Part shown: one piece after another, positions 48,955 through 57,437 of the stretch
Layout of the letters: each line of letters begins with the position of its first letter
Numbering within the stretch: the first letter of the stretch is position 1
Notes under the pieces: generated by a model
Databases searched by the model: none
Seen by the model: the letters and a program-made list of their open reading frames with translations, nothing else
What the model was told of the DNA's origin: nothing
Source: Streptomyces spinosisporus
Lineage (GTDB): Bacteria > Actinomycetota > Actinomycetes > Streptomycetales > Streptomycetaceae
Assembly (NCBI RefSeq): GCF_022698145.1
Contig: NZ_JALDAX010000017.1
Span: forward strand, 124,001-188,000
Direction of reading: 5' to 3'
Length of the DNA stretch: 64,000 bases
Translations under genes and position numbers: made by a program

Positions 48955-49710
48955 TCAGAATTTGGGACCTACGTGGGCGTCCAGCAGGGCGACGCAGCCC
49001 TTCTTGGCGACGGAGATGTTGTACGGGACACCGTTGCGCGTGCAGCGGGTCCAGCCGACACCGAGCTTGTCCAACGTGTCGGTGTACAGCTTCCGGATGT
49101 CGTCGGAGACGTTGGTGAAGAAGTACCGCGGATATTCGTAACGCTTACGCTCCCCGCCTACGAGGCGCGTGGTCCAGTTGGTGATGCGGCAACCGTCGGA
49201 ATGAATGAGGCCACGGACGAATTCCCACGGGTGCGCGTCGACGATTTCCCGCTGCCAGGGTTCGAGCGCGATACGACGATCGTGCTTCTTGCCGGGGCCG
49301 TGTTGGGGGAAGAGCGCGGGCCAGTGCCGGCTGTAGCTCGTGACCGCCGTGCAGCCCTGCTTCTGCACGAAGTAGACGCCGACAGCGGGTCGCACCTTCT
49401 TGATGGCGTCGCGACACAGCTCGATGAGCCCTGGCCATGCGTCGGCGCAGGCGATCCGCAAGTAGTAACCGCTGCGCGGATGAGCGCTGACGCAGCCGTC
49501 GCCGAGGTAGAGGCCCAGTAGATAGGCGTACGCCTGTGGGTCGGCAGGTGGGCCGGGCTCTTCAGGCGCCATACGAGGCAGCGGCTCCAGGCGGCTCTGC
49601 CAGGAGCGGATCGCGGCTCTGGAGATGCCTGTTGCCCGGCTCACCGAATTCAGGCTGCGGCCCTGTGAGACCAGAGCGAGTGCTCGCCTGCGCGTGCTGA
49701 CGTCGTACAT
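48955..49710 (-). CDS. Helix-turn-helix protein with two LAGLIDADG-like motifs
   Basis: A 251-residue protein. Residues 1-45 form a helix-turn-helix (ALVSQGRSLNSVSRATGISR). Two LAGLIDADG-like helices follow, LLGLYLGDG at 63-71 and VRGLIHSDG at 165-173. Their spacing of about 100 residues fits single-chain homing endonucleases, and the last motif residue is acidic in both. It is not inserted in an intron or intein, but stands alone directly downstream of a tRNA gene. It could be a free-standing homing endonuclease or a regulator derived from one. The ATG at 49710 has no clear ribosome site; a GTG at 49743 is in frame. Confidence 0.75.
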   Translation of the reverse strand: MYDVSTRRRALALVSQGRSLNSVSRATGISRAAIRSWQSRLEPLPRMAPEEPGPPADPQAYAYLLGLYLGDGCVSAHPRSGYYLRIACADAWPGLIELCRDAIKKVRPAVGVYFVQKQGCTAVTSYSRHWPALFPQHGPGKKHDRRIALEPWQREIVDAHPWEFVRGLIHSDGCRITNWTTRLVGGERKRYEYPRYFFTNVSDDIRKLYTDTLDKLGVGWTRCTRNGVPYNISVAKKGCVALLDAHVGPKF

Positions 49711-49751
49711 GCGGCCACTCTGTGAGAGTGATCGCGTCGACACGCAGCGAA

Positions 49752-49785
49752 AAGCGGACGTTCACGAGAAGGTGAACATCCGCTT
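49752..49785 (-). terminator. Intrinsic terminator of the tRNA gene
   Basis: A 14-bp stem with one G-T pair has a 6-base loop and is followed on the minus strand by TTCGC after the final TT of the stem. It lies 32 bases beyond the tRNA 3' end. Confidence 0.75.
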
Positions 49786-49816
49786 CTGGATTGCGACCTT
49801 GGAATCTAAGGAAAAG

Positions 49817-49891
49817 TGCCCCGGGTCGGACTCGAACCGACACTGTATGGGTTTTGAATCCATTGCCTGCTGCCAATTGGGCTACCGGGGC
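49817..49891 (-). tRNA. tRNA with CAA anticodon (Leu by anticodon), short variable loop
   Basis: A 75-nt cloverleaf: acceptor GCCCCGG paired with CCGGGGC plus discriminator A, a 3-bp D stem with loop containing GG, and anticodon loop TTCAAAA giving CAA. A 5-base variable loop follows, then T-stem GTCGG/CCGAC around TTCGAGT. The anticodon stem has an A-C mismatch next to the loop. CCA is not encoded. CAA reads the Leu codon UUG, but bacterial tRNA-Leu normally has a long variable arm, which is missing here; the body is more like tRNA-Gln. It may be a rare-codon tRNA, a mischarged variant or a non-coding relic. Confidence 0.85.
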
Positions 49892-49947
49892 TCGAAGAAT
49901 CAAAGGTTTCCGCTGACCCTCCGGGCACCTACCTTACCGCAGCTGGG

Positions 49948-49953
49948 TAGGCT
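49948..49953 (+). promoter_or_regulatory. Putative -10 element of the ANTAR regulator gene
   Basis: TAGGCT lies 39 bases before the GTG start. The -35 region is not convincing. Confidence 0.3.
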
Positions 49954-49992
49954 CTTGTCAGCTGCACCCGTGCCCTGCAACAAGGAGCTCCA

Positions 49993-50649
49993 GTGACCGC
50001 CCCCGAGTCGCCCCAGCCCGTAGACGCGACCGACGACGATCAGTCGCATGTGCCTCCGTTGACGACCCGTGTCGTCATTGCCGAGGACGAGGCCCTTATT
50101 CGGCTCGACCTCAAAGAGATGCTGGAGGAAGAGGGCTACAGCGTCGTCGGCGAGGCCGGCGACGGTGAGCAGGCCATCGAGCTCGCCCGCGAGCACCGGC
50201 CGGACCTCGTCATCCTCGATGTGAAGATGCCCAAGCTGGACGGCATCTCGGCGGCCGAGAAGATCGCCGAGGAGCGCATCGCCCCGGTGCTGATGCTCAC
50301 CGCCTTCTCGCAGCGCGACCTCGTCGAGCGTGCCCGCGACGCGGGTGCCATGGCGTATCTCGTGAAGCCGTTCAGCAAGAGCGACGTCGTGCCCGCGATC
50401 GAGATGGCCGTCTCCCGCTTCACCGAGCTGAAGGAGCTGGAGAAGGAGGTCGCCGACCTCACCCTGCGCCTGGAGACCCGGAAGCTGGTCGACCGCGCGA
50501 AGTCCATTCTGCAGACCGAGTACGGCCTGTCCGAGCCGGCCGCCTTCCGGTGGATCCAGAAGACCTCCATGGACCGCCGTATGTCCATGCAGCAGGTCGC
50601 CGAGGCGGTCATCCAGGACGCCGACGAGAAGAAGGCGTCCAAGGGCTGA
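49993..50649 (+). CDS. ANTAR-domain response regulator, PdtaR-like
   Basis: A 218-residue two-domain regulator. The receiver domain (about residues 25-140) has E31-D32, the phospho-acceptor D76 (LVILDVKMP) and K in LVKPFSKSD. A coiled linker (ELKELEKEVADLTLRLETRK) leads to the RNA-binding ANTAR domain (about 148-205), with DRAKSILQTEYGLSEPAAFR and WIQKTSMDRRMSMQQVAEAV. ANTAR proteins bind paired hairpins in mRNA leaders to prevent termination. It resembles M. tuberculosis PdtaR. AAGGAG seven bases before the GTG supports the start. A cognate PdtaS-type kinase is not in the window. Confidence 0.93.
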   Translation: MTAPESPQPVDATDDDQSHVPPLTTRVVIAEDEALIRLDLKEMLEEEGYSVVGEAGDGEQAIELAREHRPDLVILDVKMPKLDGISAAEKIAEERIAPVLMLTAFSQRDLVERARDAGAMAYLVKPFSKSDVVPAIEMAVSRFTELKELEKEVADLTLRLETRKLVDRAKSILQTEYGLSEPAAFRWIQKTSMDRRMSMQQVAEAVIQDADEKKASKG

Positions 50650-50672
50650 GCACGAGAGCCCACAGCGCGGGA

Positions 50673-50711
50673 AGAGGCCCGGCGCCCCCCAATCGGGGGC
50701 ACCGGGCCTCT
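50673..50711. terminator. Bidirectional terminator between the ANTAR gene and livF
   Basis: A 10-bp stem AGAGGCCCGG with CCGGGCCTCT (50673-50682 and 50702-50711) encloses a smaller GCCCCC/GGGGGC stem. It serves convergent transcripts. Confidence 0.75.
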
Positions 50712-50723
50712 CTCCGTAACGGC

Positions 50724-51440
50724 TCAGTCCTCGCCGAGGTACGCCTTGCGGACCGACTCGTCGTGCAGGAGGTCCTGCCCGGTCCCGGACAGGACGATGT
50801 TGCCGACTTCCATGACGTGGCCCTGGTCGGCCAGCGACAGCGCCGCCTGGGCGTTCTGTTCGACGAGCAGGATCGTGGTGCCCTGGGCCTTGAGCTCGAC
50901 GATGGTCGACATGATCTTCTGCATCATGATCGGCGAGAGGCCCATGGAGGGTTCGTCGAGCATCAGCAGTTTCGGCTGGGACATGAGTGCGCGGCCCATG
51001 GCCAGCATCTGCTGCTCACCGCCGGAGAGCGTGCCCGCGGCCTGCTTGCGGCGTTCCCCGAGGATGGGGAAGAGGTCGTAGGCGCGCTGGATGTCCTTCT
51101 CGATGCCTTCCTTGTCCTTGCGCAGGAAGGCTCCGAGCTGGAGGTTCTCGGTGATCGTCAGGCGGGGGAAGATGTGCCGGCCCTCGGGGGAGTGGGCGAG
51201 CCCGAGGGAGACGATCTTGTGGGCGGGGATGTTCTTGAGGGGCTTGCCCTCGAAGAGGATGCTCCCGCTGCTGGGCTTGTGGAGCCCGGACAGGGTGCGC
51301 AGGGTGGTTGTCTTGCCGGCGCCGTTGGTGCCGATGAGGGTGACGATCTGGCCGGCCTCGACGGTGAAGGAGATGCCCTTGACGGCTTCGATCTTGCCGT
51401 AGGCGACCTTGAGGTCCTCGACCTCGAGCAGTGCGGTCAC
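50724..51440 (-). CDS. livF: Branched-chain amino acid ABC transporter, ATP-binding protein LivF
   Basis: A 238-residue ABC ATPase of the HAAT (branched-chain amino acid) importer. It has Walker A GTNGAGKTT, the ABC signature LSGGEQQMLAM, Walker B LLMLDEPSMG and a switch His region ILLVEQNA. The SPEGRHIFPRLTITENL stretch is typical of LivF. The GTG start overlaps the livG stop (GTGA). It is the last gene of livKHMGF, ending at the shared terminator next to the ANTAR gene. Confidence 0.95.
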   Translation of the reverse strand: MTALLEVEDLKVAYGKIEAVKGISFTVEAGQIVTLIGTNGAGKTTTLRTLSGLHKPSSGSILFEGKPLKNIPAHKIVSLGLAHSPEGRHIFPRLTITENLQLGAFLRKDKEGIEKDIQRAYDLFPILGERRKQAAGTLSGGEQQMLAMGRALMSQPKLLMLDEPSMGLSPIMMQKIMSTIVELKAQGTTILLVEQNAQAALSLADQGHVMEVGNIVLSGTGQDLLHDESVRKAYLGED

Positions 51441-52321
51441 TGGGCGCTTCCTTCCTTGCTCGTGGTGCTCTGCGCTCCTGAGCCGCTCTCGGCCGCTTCG
51501 ACCTCGGCGACCTCCTCGTCGCCGGGTGCGCCTTCGAAGGGGGTGCCGAGGTAGGCGGCGATGACGCGTTCGTCGCCCTGGACGACGTCGGAGGTGCCTT
51601 CGACGAGTTTCTCGCCCTGGACGAGGCAGGCGACGCGGTCGCACAGGTTGAAGATGAAGCGCATGTCGTGCTCGATGACGAGCACGGCGATGCCCTGGTC
51701 CCGGATGGCGAAGACGAGTTCTTCAGTGGCCCGTGTCTCCTGGGGGTTCATGCCGGCGGTGGGCTCGTCGAGGAGGAGGAGTCCGGGGTCGCTGGCGAGC
51801 GCGCGGGCGATCTCGAGCTTGCGCTGTTCGCCGTAGGGGAGGTTGCGGGCGAGGTGGTCGGCCTTGTGGGAGAGGCCGATGAACTCCAGGAGTTCCATGG
51901 CGCGTTCGCGGGAGGCGGTTTCGGCCTTGCGGAAGCCGGGGCCGCGCAGGAGGGCGGACCAGAGGCCTTCCTTGGTGCGGGTGTGGCGGCCGACGAGGAC
52001 GTTTTCCAGGACGGTCATGTTGGCGAAGAGCCGGATGTTCTGGAAGGTGCGGGCGATGCCGGCGTTGGTGACGAGGTGCGGTTTGGGCGGCAGGACGGTG
52101 CCCTTGTAGGAGACCTTGCCTTCGGTGGGGATGTACAGCCCGGTGAGGCAGTTGAAGAAGGTGGTCTTGCCCGCGCCGTTGGGTCCGATGAGGCCGACGA
52201 TCTCGCCGCTGTTGACGGTGAGGTCGACGCTGCGTACGGCGGTGAGGCCGCCGAAGCGCATGGTGACGCCGCTGGCTTCGAGGACGGGGCTGGTGGCCGT
52301 GGTGGTGGTCATGGTGGTCAC
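51437..52321 (-). CDS. livG: Branched-chain amino acid ABC transporter, ATP-binding protein LivG
   Basis: A 294-residue ABC ATPase. It shows Walker A GPNGAGKTT, NIRLFANMTVLENVLVGRH, the signature region LPYGEQRKLEIARAL (YGEQR in place of SGGQ, usual for LivG), Walker B LLLLDEPTAGM and the switch His VLVIEHDM. The C-terminal 30 residues are acidic and low in complexity. The GTG at 52321 overlaps the livM stop (GTGA); an ATG three codons later is also possible. It pairs with LivF to power uptake of leucine, isoleucine and valine. Confidence 0.95.
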   Translation of the reverse strand: MTTMTTTTATSPVLEASGVTMRFGGLTAVRSVDLTVNSGEIVGLIGPNGAGKTTFFNCLTGLYIPTEGKVSYKGTVLPPKPHLVTNAGIARTFQNIRLFANMTVLENVLVGRHTRTKEGLWSALLRGPGFRKAETASRERAMELLEFIGLSHKADHLARNLPYGEQRKLEIARALASDPGLLLLDEPTAGMNPQETRATEELVFAIRDQGIAVLVIEHDMRFIFNLCDRVACLVQGEKLVEGTSDVVQGDERVIAAYLGTPFEGAPGDEEVAEVEAAESGSGAQSTTSKEGSAQ

Positions 52322-54111
52322 GCCCCTGCCTTGGTGGCGCCGACGGTGGTGTCGGGGAGGCTCTGTTCGGGGATGTCGGGTTGTTCGCTTTCGTGGAATT
52401 CGAGCTGGCGGCGCCGGTTGGCGATGATGCCTTCGGGGCGGAAGCGCATGAGGATGACGAGCGCGAGGCCGAAGGCGAAGAGCTGGTACTCCTTGAGGAA
52501 GCTGAGCTTCTCGGGCAGGAGGTAGAGCAGCGTCGCGCCGAGGATGGGGCCGCCGACGGTGCCCATGCCGCCGAGGACGACCGCGGCGAGCAGGAAGGCG
52601 GAGTTCGGGGGCACGGACCCGGCGAACTGGTAGGGGGCGGGGTTGACGCTGTAGCCGACGTGGGCGCTGACCGTGCCGGCGAGGCCGGCGAGGGAGGCGC
52701 CGAGGGCGAAGGCGATGAGTTTGACGCGGAAGCCGTTGATGCCCATGGCGGTCGCGGCGGTCTCGTCCTCGCGGATGGCGATCCAGGAGCGGCCGATGCG
52801 GGAGTCGGCGGCGCGGGTGAAGACGAGGACGACGATGGCGGTGATGATCAGCATCAGCAGCAGGTAGTTGGCGAACCGGCCGATGGTGACGGAGCCGACG
52901 TCGTGGGTGCTGCCGAAGTTGAAGCCGAAGATCTCCAGGTCGGGGATCATCGAGATGCCGTTGGGCCCGTTGGTGAGGTTGGGTCCGGAGGAGCCGTCGA
53001 GGTTGTTGACGGAGATGCGGAAGATCTCTCCGAAGCCGAGGGTGACGATGGCGAGGTAGTCGCCGCGCAGTCGCAGGGTGGGGGCGCCGATGAGGACGCC
53101 GAAGACGAGCGACGCGGCCATGCCGGTGAGCATGGCGGCCCAGAAGGGGAACTGGACTCCGGAGAAGCGGGAGAACTCGGAGCCGGAGACGAGGGCTGCG
53201 GCGTAGGCGCCGACGCCGAGGAAGGCGACGTATCCGAGGTCGAGGAGTCCGGTGAGGCCGACGACGATGTTGAGGCCGAGGGCGACGGTGGCGACGACGA
53301 GGATGTTCACGCCGAGGTTGGCGTTGTGTTCGTTGTTCTCGACGAAGGGGAAGAGCGCGGCGGCGAGGAAGGCCATGGAGGTGGCGAATCCCTTGTGCCG
53401 GGCGTTGAGGGCGGAGAACCGGTCGGCGAGGCCGGCGGTGACGAGTGCCCAGGTGCCGAGGACGACGAGCAGGAGGTAGCCGATGAACGTCTCGCTGGCG
53501 TCGGGGTCGACGCCGACGCCGTAGGCGAAGACGATCAGGGCGAGGGCGGTGGCTGCCGTGACGACGAGGCGTTCGGCCCAGGCGGGGATCCGGCCGGCCG
53601 GGGGGATGGTGTCGGGCTTGCTGATCCAGGCCTTGAAGGTGTCGCCGGGGCTGGGCAGCGCGAGGGCGCCGAGGAGGGCGACGAGGGAGGAGACGATGGC
53701 GACGTAGGCGCCGGGGTCGAGGTTGGCGAGGCCTCCGAGGTCGACCGCGATGGCGATGGCGGTGAACCAGGTGACGGCGAAGGCGGAGGCGGCGGCGAGG
53801 GACACGGGGGCGGTGGCGCCGGCCGGGTTGAGCCAGTTCAGGCCGCGTATGTTCCAGCGTGTGAGGGCGTACAGGAGGGTGAGGACGCCGGCGACGAGGG
53901 CGAGGATCTGGAGGCCTGCGGGGGAGCCGTAGTAGGTGAGGTCTCCGGGGAATTCGGCGGTCCATGTCCAGGACATGTAGGTGCTGGCGATGGTGCCGAT
54001 GGCGCCGAGGGCGACGAGGACGCGGGCGGCGGACTGGGGCAGGGCGATGATGCCGCGCGGGGCGTCCGGCGTGGTGGGCGTGGTCTTCGTGGTGGTTGTC
54101 ATGGTGCTCAC
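52318..54111 (-). CDS. livM: Branched-chain amino acid ABC transporter permease LivM, N-terminally extended
   Basis: A 597-residue permease. The LivM permease domain covers about residues 270-580, with GLTGLLDLGYVAFLGVGAYA, TLRLRGDYLAIVTLGFGEI, the ATPase-coupling segment GRSWIAIREDETAATAMGI and GGMGTVGGPILGA. The first 270 residues add several extra membrane helices not found in the 300-425 residue proteobacterial LivM. The GTG start overlaps the livH stop (GTGA). It forms the channel with LivH. The extension is common in Streptomyces liv permeases as far as I know; its role is unclear. Confidence 0.93.
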   Translation of the reverse strand: MSTMTTTTKTTPTTPDAPRGIIALPQSAARVLVALGAIGTIASTYMSWTWTAEFPGDLTYYGSPAGLQILALVAGVLTLLYALTRWNIRGLNWLNPAGATAPVSLAAASAFAVTWFTAIAIAVDLGGLANLDPGAYVAIVSSLVALLGALALPSPGDTFKAWISKPDTIPPAGRIPAWAERLVVTAATALALIVFAYGVGVDPDASETFIGYLLLVVLGTWALVTAGLADRFSALNARHKGFATSMAFLAAALFPFVENNEHNANLGVNILVVATVALGLNIVVGLTGLLDLGYVAFLGVGAYAAALVSGSEFSRFSGVQFPFWAAMLTGMAASLVFGVLIGAPTLRLRGDYLAIVTLGFGEIFRISVNNLDGSSGPNLTNGPNGISMIPDLEIFGFNFGSTHDVGSVTIGRFANYLLLMLIITAIVVLVFTRAADSRIGRSWIAIREDETAATAMGINGFRVKLIAFALGASLAGLAGTVSAHVGYSVNPAPYQFAGSVPPNSAFLLAAVVLGGMGTVGGPILGATLLYLLPEKLSFLKEYQLFAFGLALVILMRFRPEGIIANRRRQLEFHESEQPDIPEQSLPDTTVGATKAGA

Positions 54112-55040
54112 GCCCTGTCCGCGACGCGTTCGCCGACGAGGCCTTGTGGCCTGAAGAGCAGTACGAGGATGAGGAGGACGAAGGCCCACACGGAGGACCA
54201 GCCGCCGCCGCCGAGCTGCTGCATGCCGGGGATCTCGTCGATGTAGGAGGTGGCGAGGGTTTCGGCGAGGCCGAGGACGAGGCCGCCGATCATGGCGCCG
54301 TAGATGTTGCCGATGCCGCCGAGGACGGCGGCGGTGAAGGCCTTGAGGCCCATCTGGAAGCCCATGTCGTACTTGATCTGTCCGTAGCGCAGGCCGTAGG
54401 CGACGGCGGCGACGGCGGCGAAGAAGCCGCCGATGGCGAACGCGATCACGATGATGCGGTTGGTGTCGATGCCCATGAGCTGGGCGGTGTCCGGGTCCTG
54501 GGCGGTGGCCTGCATGGCGCGGCCGGTGCGGGAGAGGCGGACGAAGAAGGCGAGGGCCGCCATGCACAGGGGGGCGGCGATGATGACGAAGAGGGAGCCG
54601 CTGCTGATGCTGATGGAGCCGAGGTGCCAGGGGCCGGCGTCGATCTGCGGGAAGTTGCGGTCGGTCTTGGCGTCCGGGTACCAGTTGAAGACGGCCTGCT
54701 GGAGTGCGAGGGAGAGGCCGATCGCGGTGATCAGGGGTGCCAGGCGTGGGGCTCCGCGCAGGGGCCGGTAGGCGAAGCGTTCCGCCCCGACGGCGATGAG
54801 GACGGAGACGAGTCCGCCGCCTATGAGCATCGCCGGGAGGGCTATCCACATGGATGTGCCGTCGGGCAGGACGTAGAGATAGACCGTGAGCGCGCCGAAG
54901 CCGCCGGTCATGAAGATCTCGCCATGGGCGAAGTTGATGAGCTGGACGATGCCGTACACCATCGTGTAGCCGATGGCGATCAGCCCGTACATCGAGCCGA
55001 GGAACAGCCCGTTGGCCAGCTGCTGCGGCAGGGTGTTCAC
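54108..55040 (-). CDS. livH: Branched-chain amino acid ABC transporter permease LivH
   Basis: A 310-residue membrane permease. It begins LANGLFLGSMYGLIAIGYTM and has VQLINFAHGEIFMTGGF, APLITAIGLSLALQQ, the coupling region MQATAQDPDTAQLMGIDTNR and GGIGNIYGAMIGGLVLGLAE, which are LivH hallmarks. About eight membrane helices are visible. The GTG start has GGAGG eight to nine bases upstream. A strong hairpin separates it from livK, which probably lowers expression relative to the binding protein. Confidence 0.95.
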   Translation of the reverse strand: MNTLPQQLANGLFLGSMYGLIAIGYTMVYGIVQLINFAHGEIFMTGGFGALTVYLYVLPDGTSMWIALPAMLIGGGLVSVLIAVGAERFAYRPLRGAPRLAPLITAIGLSLALQQAVFNWYPDAKTDRNFPQIDAGPWHLGSISISSGSLFVIIAAPLCMAALAFFVRLSRTGRAMQATAQDPDTAQLMGIDTNRIIVIAFAIGGFFAAVAAVAYGLRYGQIKYDMGFQMGLKAFTAAVLGGIGNIYGAMIGGLVLGLAETLATSYIDEIPGMQQLGGGGWSSVWAFVLLILVLLFRPQGLVGERVADRA

Positions 55041-55084
55041 CGCATGGCCTCCATGTGGTGAGGAGTGAGCAAGGGGCGTGGAAC

Positions 55085-55120
55085 GGGCCGCGCGGTGACG
55101 TGTGGTCGGTCGCGCGGCCC
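55085..55120 (-). terminator. Attenuating hairpin between livK and livH
   Basis: A perfect 10-bp stem (55085-55094 with 55111-55120) has a 16-base loop and no T-tract. In binding-protein operons such hairpins stabilise the upstream mRNA and reduce read-through. Confidence 0.6.
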
Positions 55121-55155
55121 TGGGGTGGTGCTAGCGGCAGTTCGGACTGGCTGGA

Positions 55156-56379
55156 TCAGCCGTTGAACGTGCCGCTCTTGACGGCCTTCCACTTGCCGTT
55201 GGTGACCTGGTAGACGGTCAGCTGCTTGTTGGTGGTGTCGCCGTACTCGTCGAAGGAGACGGGGCCTGCGACGCCGTCGAACTTGGTCTTGCCGACCTCT
55301 TCGACGATCTTGGCGCGGGCGTCGGACGGGACCTTGCCGTCCTTCACGACCTTGCCGATGGCCTTGATGATGGCGGTGGCGGCGTCGTAGGAGTAGCCGC
55401 CGTAGGTGCCGTAGTCGCCCTTGAGGCCGGCTGCCTTGTACTTCTTGATGAAGTCCTGGGCGGAGGCGAGGGTGTCGACGGGCTGGCCGACGGAGGTGGC
55501 CAGGTCGCCCTCGGAGGTCTTGCCCGCGGTCTGGATGTAGGTGTCGCTGAACATGCCGTCGCCGCCGAAGAGCGGGATCTTGACGCCGCCGTCCTTGAGC
55601 TGCTTGGTGAGCTTCTCGGACTCGTCGTACTGGCCGCCGTAGTAGACCAGGTCGGCCTTGGAGTTCTTGATCTTGGTGACGAGGGCGGAGAAGTCGGTGT
55701 CGCCGGTGTTGACGTGGTCGGTGCCCACGACCTTGCCGCCCGCCTTGGTGAAGCCGGCGGTGAACAGCTTGGCCAGGCCCGCGCCGTAGGTCTGCTTGTC
55801 GTCGACGACGAAGACGTTCTTCTTCTTCAGCGTGTTGTAGGCGTAGTCGGCCGCGAAGCCGCCCTGGAGGGCGTCGGTGGTGGCGGTACGGAAGTAGGTC
55901 TTGAAGGGGCGGACCTTCTTCGTCTGCCAGTTCTTGCCCTGGGTGAGCTCGGGGGCGGTGTTGGACGGCGAGATCTCGACCAGGTTGGCGGTGGCGAAGA
56001 CCTGCTGCATCTGGGTGGCCACGCCGGAGTTCAGCGGGCCGACGACGCCGAGCACCTTGTCGTTGTTGACGAGCTGGGTGGCGTTCTGCTGGCCGCTGGC
56101 GGGAATCGCCTTGTCGTCGAGCGCCTGGACCTTGAAGGTCACGCCGGGCACGAGATTGTTCTTGTTGGCGTCGTCGACGGCCACCTGGACGCCGCCCTGG
56201 ATACCGAGTCCGGTGGCGGAGTTCTGACCGGTCAGCGGTGCGTCGACACCAATGACGACCTCGGTCTTCTTGCTGCCGCTGTCCCCACCCTTGTCGTCGT
56301 CACGCGATCCGCAGGCGGTCAGCGTGAGAGCGCCCGTGGTGAGTACGGAGGTGAGTATGACCAAAGAACGGTGTCGCAC
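55156..56379 (-). CDS. livK: Branched-chain amino acid binding lipoprotein LivK
   Basis: A 407-residue extracellular binding protein, first gene of livKHMGF. The signal peptide ends in the lipobox LTAC (TGALTLTACGS), so it is processed by Lgt and signal peptidase II and anchored to the outer membrane face. The mature part has VVIGVDAPLTGQNSATGLGI, GVVGPLNSGVATQ, PFKTYFRTATTD and GGYSYDAATAIIKAI, all typical of the Peripla_BP_6 family. The GTG at 56379 follows GAGAGG at good spacing; longer frames lack a signal peptide. The 176-bp region upstream (56380-56555) probably holds the operon promoter. Confidence 0.94.
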   Translation of the reverse strand: MRHRSLVILTSVLTTGALTLTACGSRDDDKGGDSGSKKTEVVIGVDAPLTGQNSATGLGIQGGVQVAVDDANKNNLVPGVTFKVQALDDKAIPASGQQNATQLVNNDKVLGVVGPLNSGVATQMQQVFATANLVEISPSNTAPELTQGKNWQTKKVRPFKTYFRTATTDALQGGFAADYAYNTLKKKNVFVVDDKQTYGAGLAKLFTAGFTKAGGKVVGTDHVNTGDTDFSALVTKIKNSKADLVYYGGQYDESEKLTKQLKDGGVKIPLFGGDGMFSDTYIQTAGKTSEGDLATSVGQPVDTLASAQDFIKKYKAAGLKGDYGTYGGYSYDAATAIIKAIGKVVKDGKVPSDARAKIVEEVGKTKFDGVAGPVSFDEYGDTTNKQLTVYQVTNGKWKAVKSGTFNG

Positions 56380-56555
56380 GATGAATCCTCTCCCTGGCGC
56401 CGGCGGCCCTGCTGGGCTGCCGTGTGTCTCGCCGGGCCGTACTGGGGTGGTGCTGGCCGTGCTGCAGACGCGCCCGGCGGCGCGGTGACTGGGCGTGACT
56501 CTAAGCCTGTCTGTCAGCCGTGGGCATCGCTGTGGGCTGGCTTGTGACTTTCTTG

Positions 56556-57341
56556 TTATGACGTGCCGGTAGATGAGCTTGTGTGAAGGTCGGCCTCGGC
56601 TGGATTGGCGAGAACGCGTCGGGTCCACATCGTGAGAACCCGCACTTCCCGTCGGACGCGGGGCGAGGGGAGCGCCCGGTTGGCGTCGCAGGCCGTGTGC
56701 AGGAGGCCGGAGAGGTCGCGGGAGTAGCGGTTGCCGAAGATGAAACTGTAGTGCTGTATTGCGTGTTTGTTACGCAGCGTTACGTCCAGGAAGGGCAGGT
56801 TGACGTAGACGGGGAGCGCGCTGCAGTCGGCCACCGTGATCCGCACGGTGATCCGGTGGGCGCTTCCGGCGCGCACCGTGAACGACATCGGGGGTGTGGT
56901 GCGGGTGCGCAGGCCGCCGGGGGCGGCGTTGATGTGGGAGACGGTGACGGGGGGTCCGTCGTGCACGGACACCTCGAAGTGGAAGTCCCTGGTGGCTCCT
57001 GCGCTCGGATTGTCTGCAACCCCGGTGTAGCGGAAGGCGGTTGTGGTGGCGGGCCAGGGCGTCGCCGGCTCTTCGCGCTCGGGGGCGGAGGGTGAGGGAG
57101 GCAGGAGCCATACGGCCGCGGCGGCGAGTGCGGTCACGGCTGCCGTGAGTGCCGTGATGCGGACGCGTGGCGGCAGTGTGCGCCAACGGTCGGTCGGGCG
57201 GGGGGAGTCGGTGCCGATGACGTCGGGTGGCGGCGCGGCCCGGTGGGTGCCGGGGGCGTGGCCGGGGCGCGCCTCGGTGGGTTCGACGGGTTCGACAGGT
57301 TCGACGGTTTCGACAGGTTCGACGGGGCCGACGCCGCTCAT
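56556..57341 (-). CDS. Single-pass membrane protein of unknown function
   Basis: A 261-residue protein I do not recognise. Residues 1-24 are a Val-Glu-Pro repeat (VEPVETVEPVEPVEPTE), 25-58 a Pro-rich cytoplasmic part, and 60-81 a membrane helix (TALTAAVTALAAAAVWLL). The rest is an outer domain with beta-rich sequence, including FRYTGVADNPSAGATRDFHF and SAHRITVRITVADCSALP, and two Cys (CSALP, HTACD) that could form a disulfide. It may sense or bind something at the surface. It lies between livK and a thioesterase gene, without overlap with either. Confidence 0.7.
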   Translation of the reverse strand: MSGVGPVEPVETVEPVEPVEPTEARPGHAPGTHRAAPPPDVIGTDSPRPTDRWRTLPPRVRITALTAAVTALAAAAVWLLPPSPSAPEREEPATPWPATTTAFRYTGVADNPSAGATRDFHFEVSVHDGPPVTVSHINAAPGGLRTRTTPPMSFTVRAGSAHRITVRITVADCSALPVYVNLPFLDVTLRNKHAIQHYSFIFGNRYSRDLSGLLHTACDANRALPSPRVRREVRVLTMWTRRVLANPAEADLHTSSSTGTS

Positions 57342-57437
57342 GACCGCAGCCTCATGAGGAAACGGTAGGTGAGGGCGTCGGGGTCGGGAAGGCGCCGGTG
57401 CCGTCGGGTGCGGACCCGGCCGGCGGGGCGGGAGGGG

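Noticed and set aside
49817..49891. tRNA on the + strand
   Set aside because: The T-loop GGTTCGAGTCC, D-loop and acceptor order only fit the minus strand.
51437..53965. 842-codon minus-strand frame that would fuse livG to an upstream Arg/Pro-rich protein
   Set aside because: The first 540 codons are an out-of-frame reading of livM. Real livG starts at the GTGA overlap at 52321.
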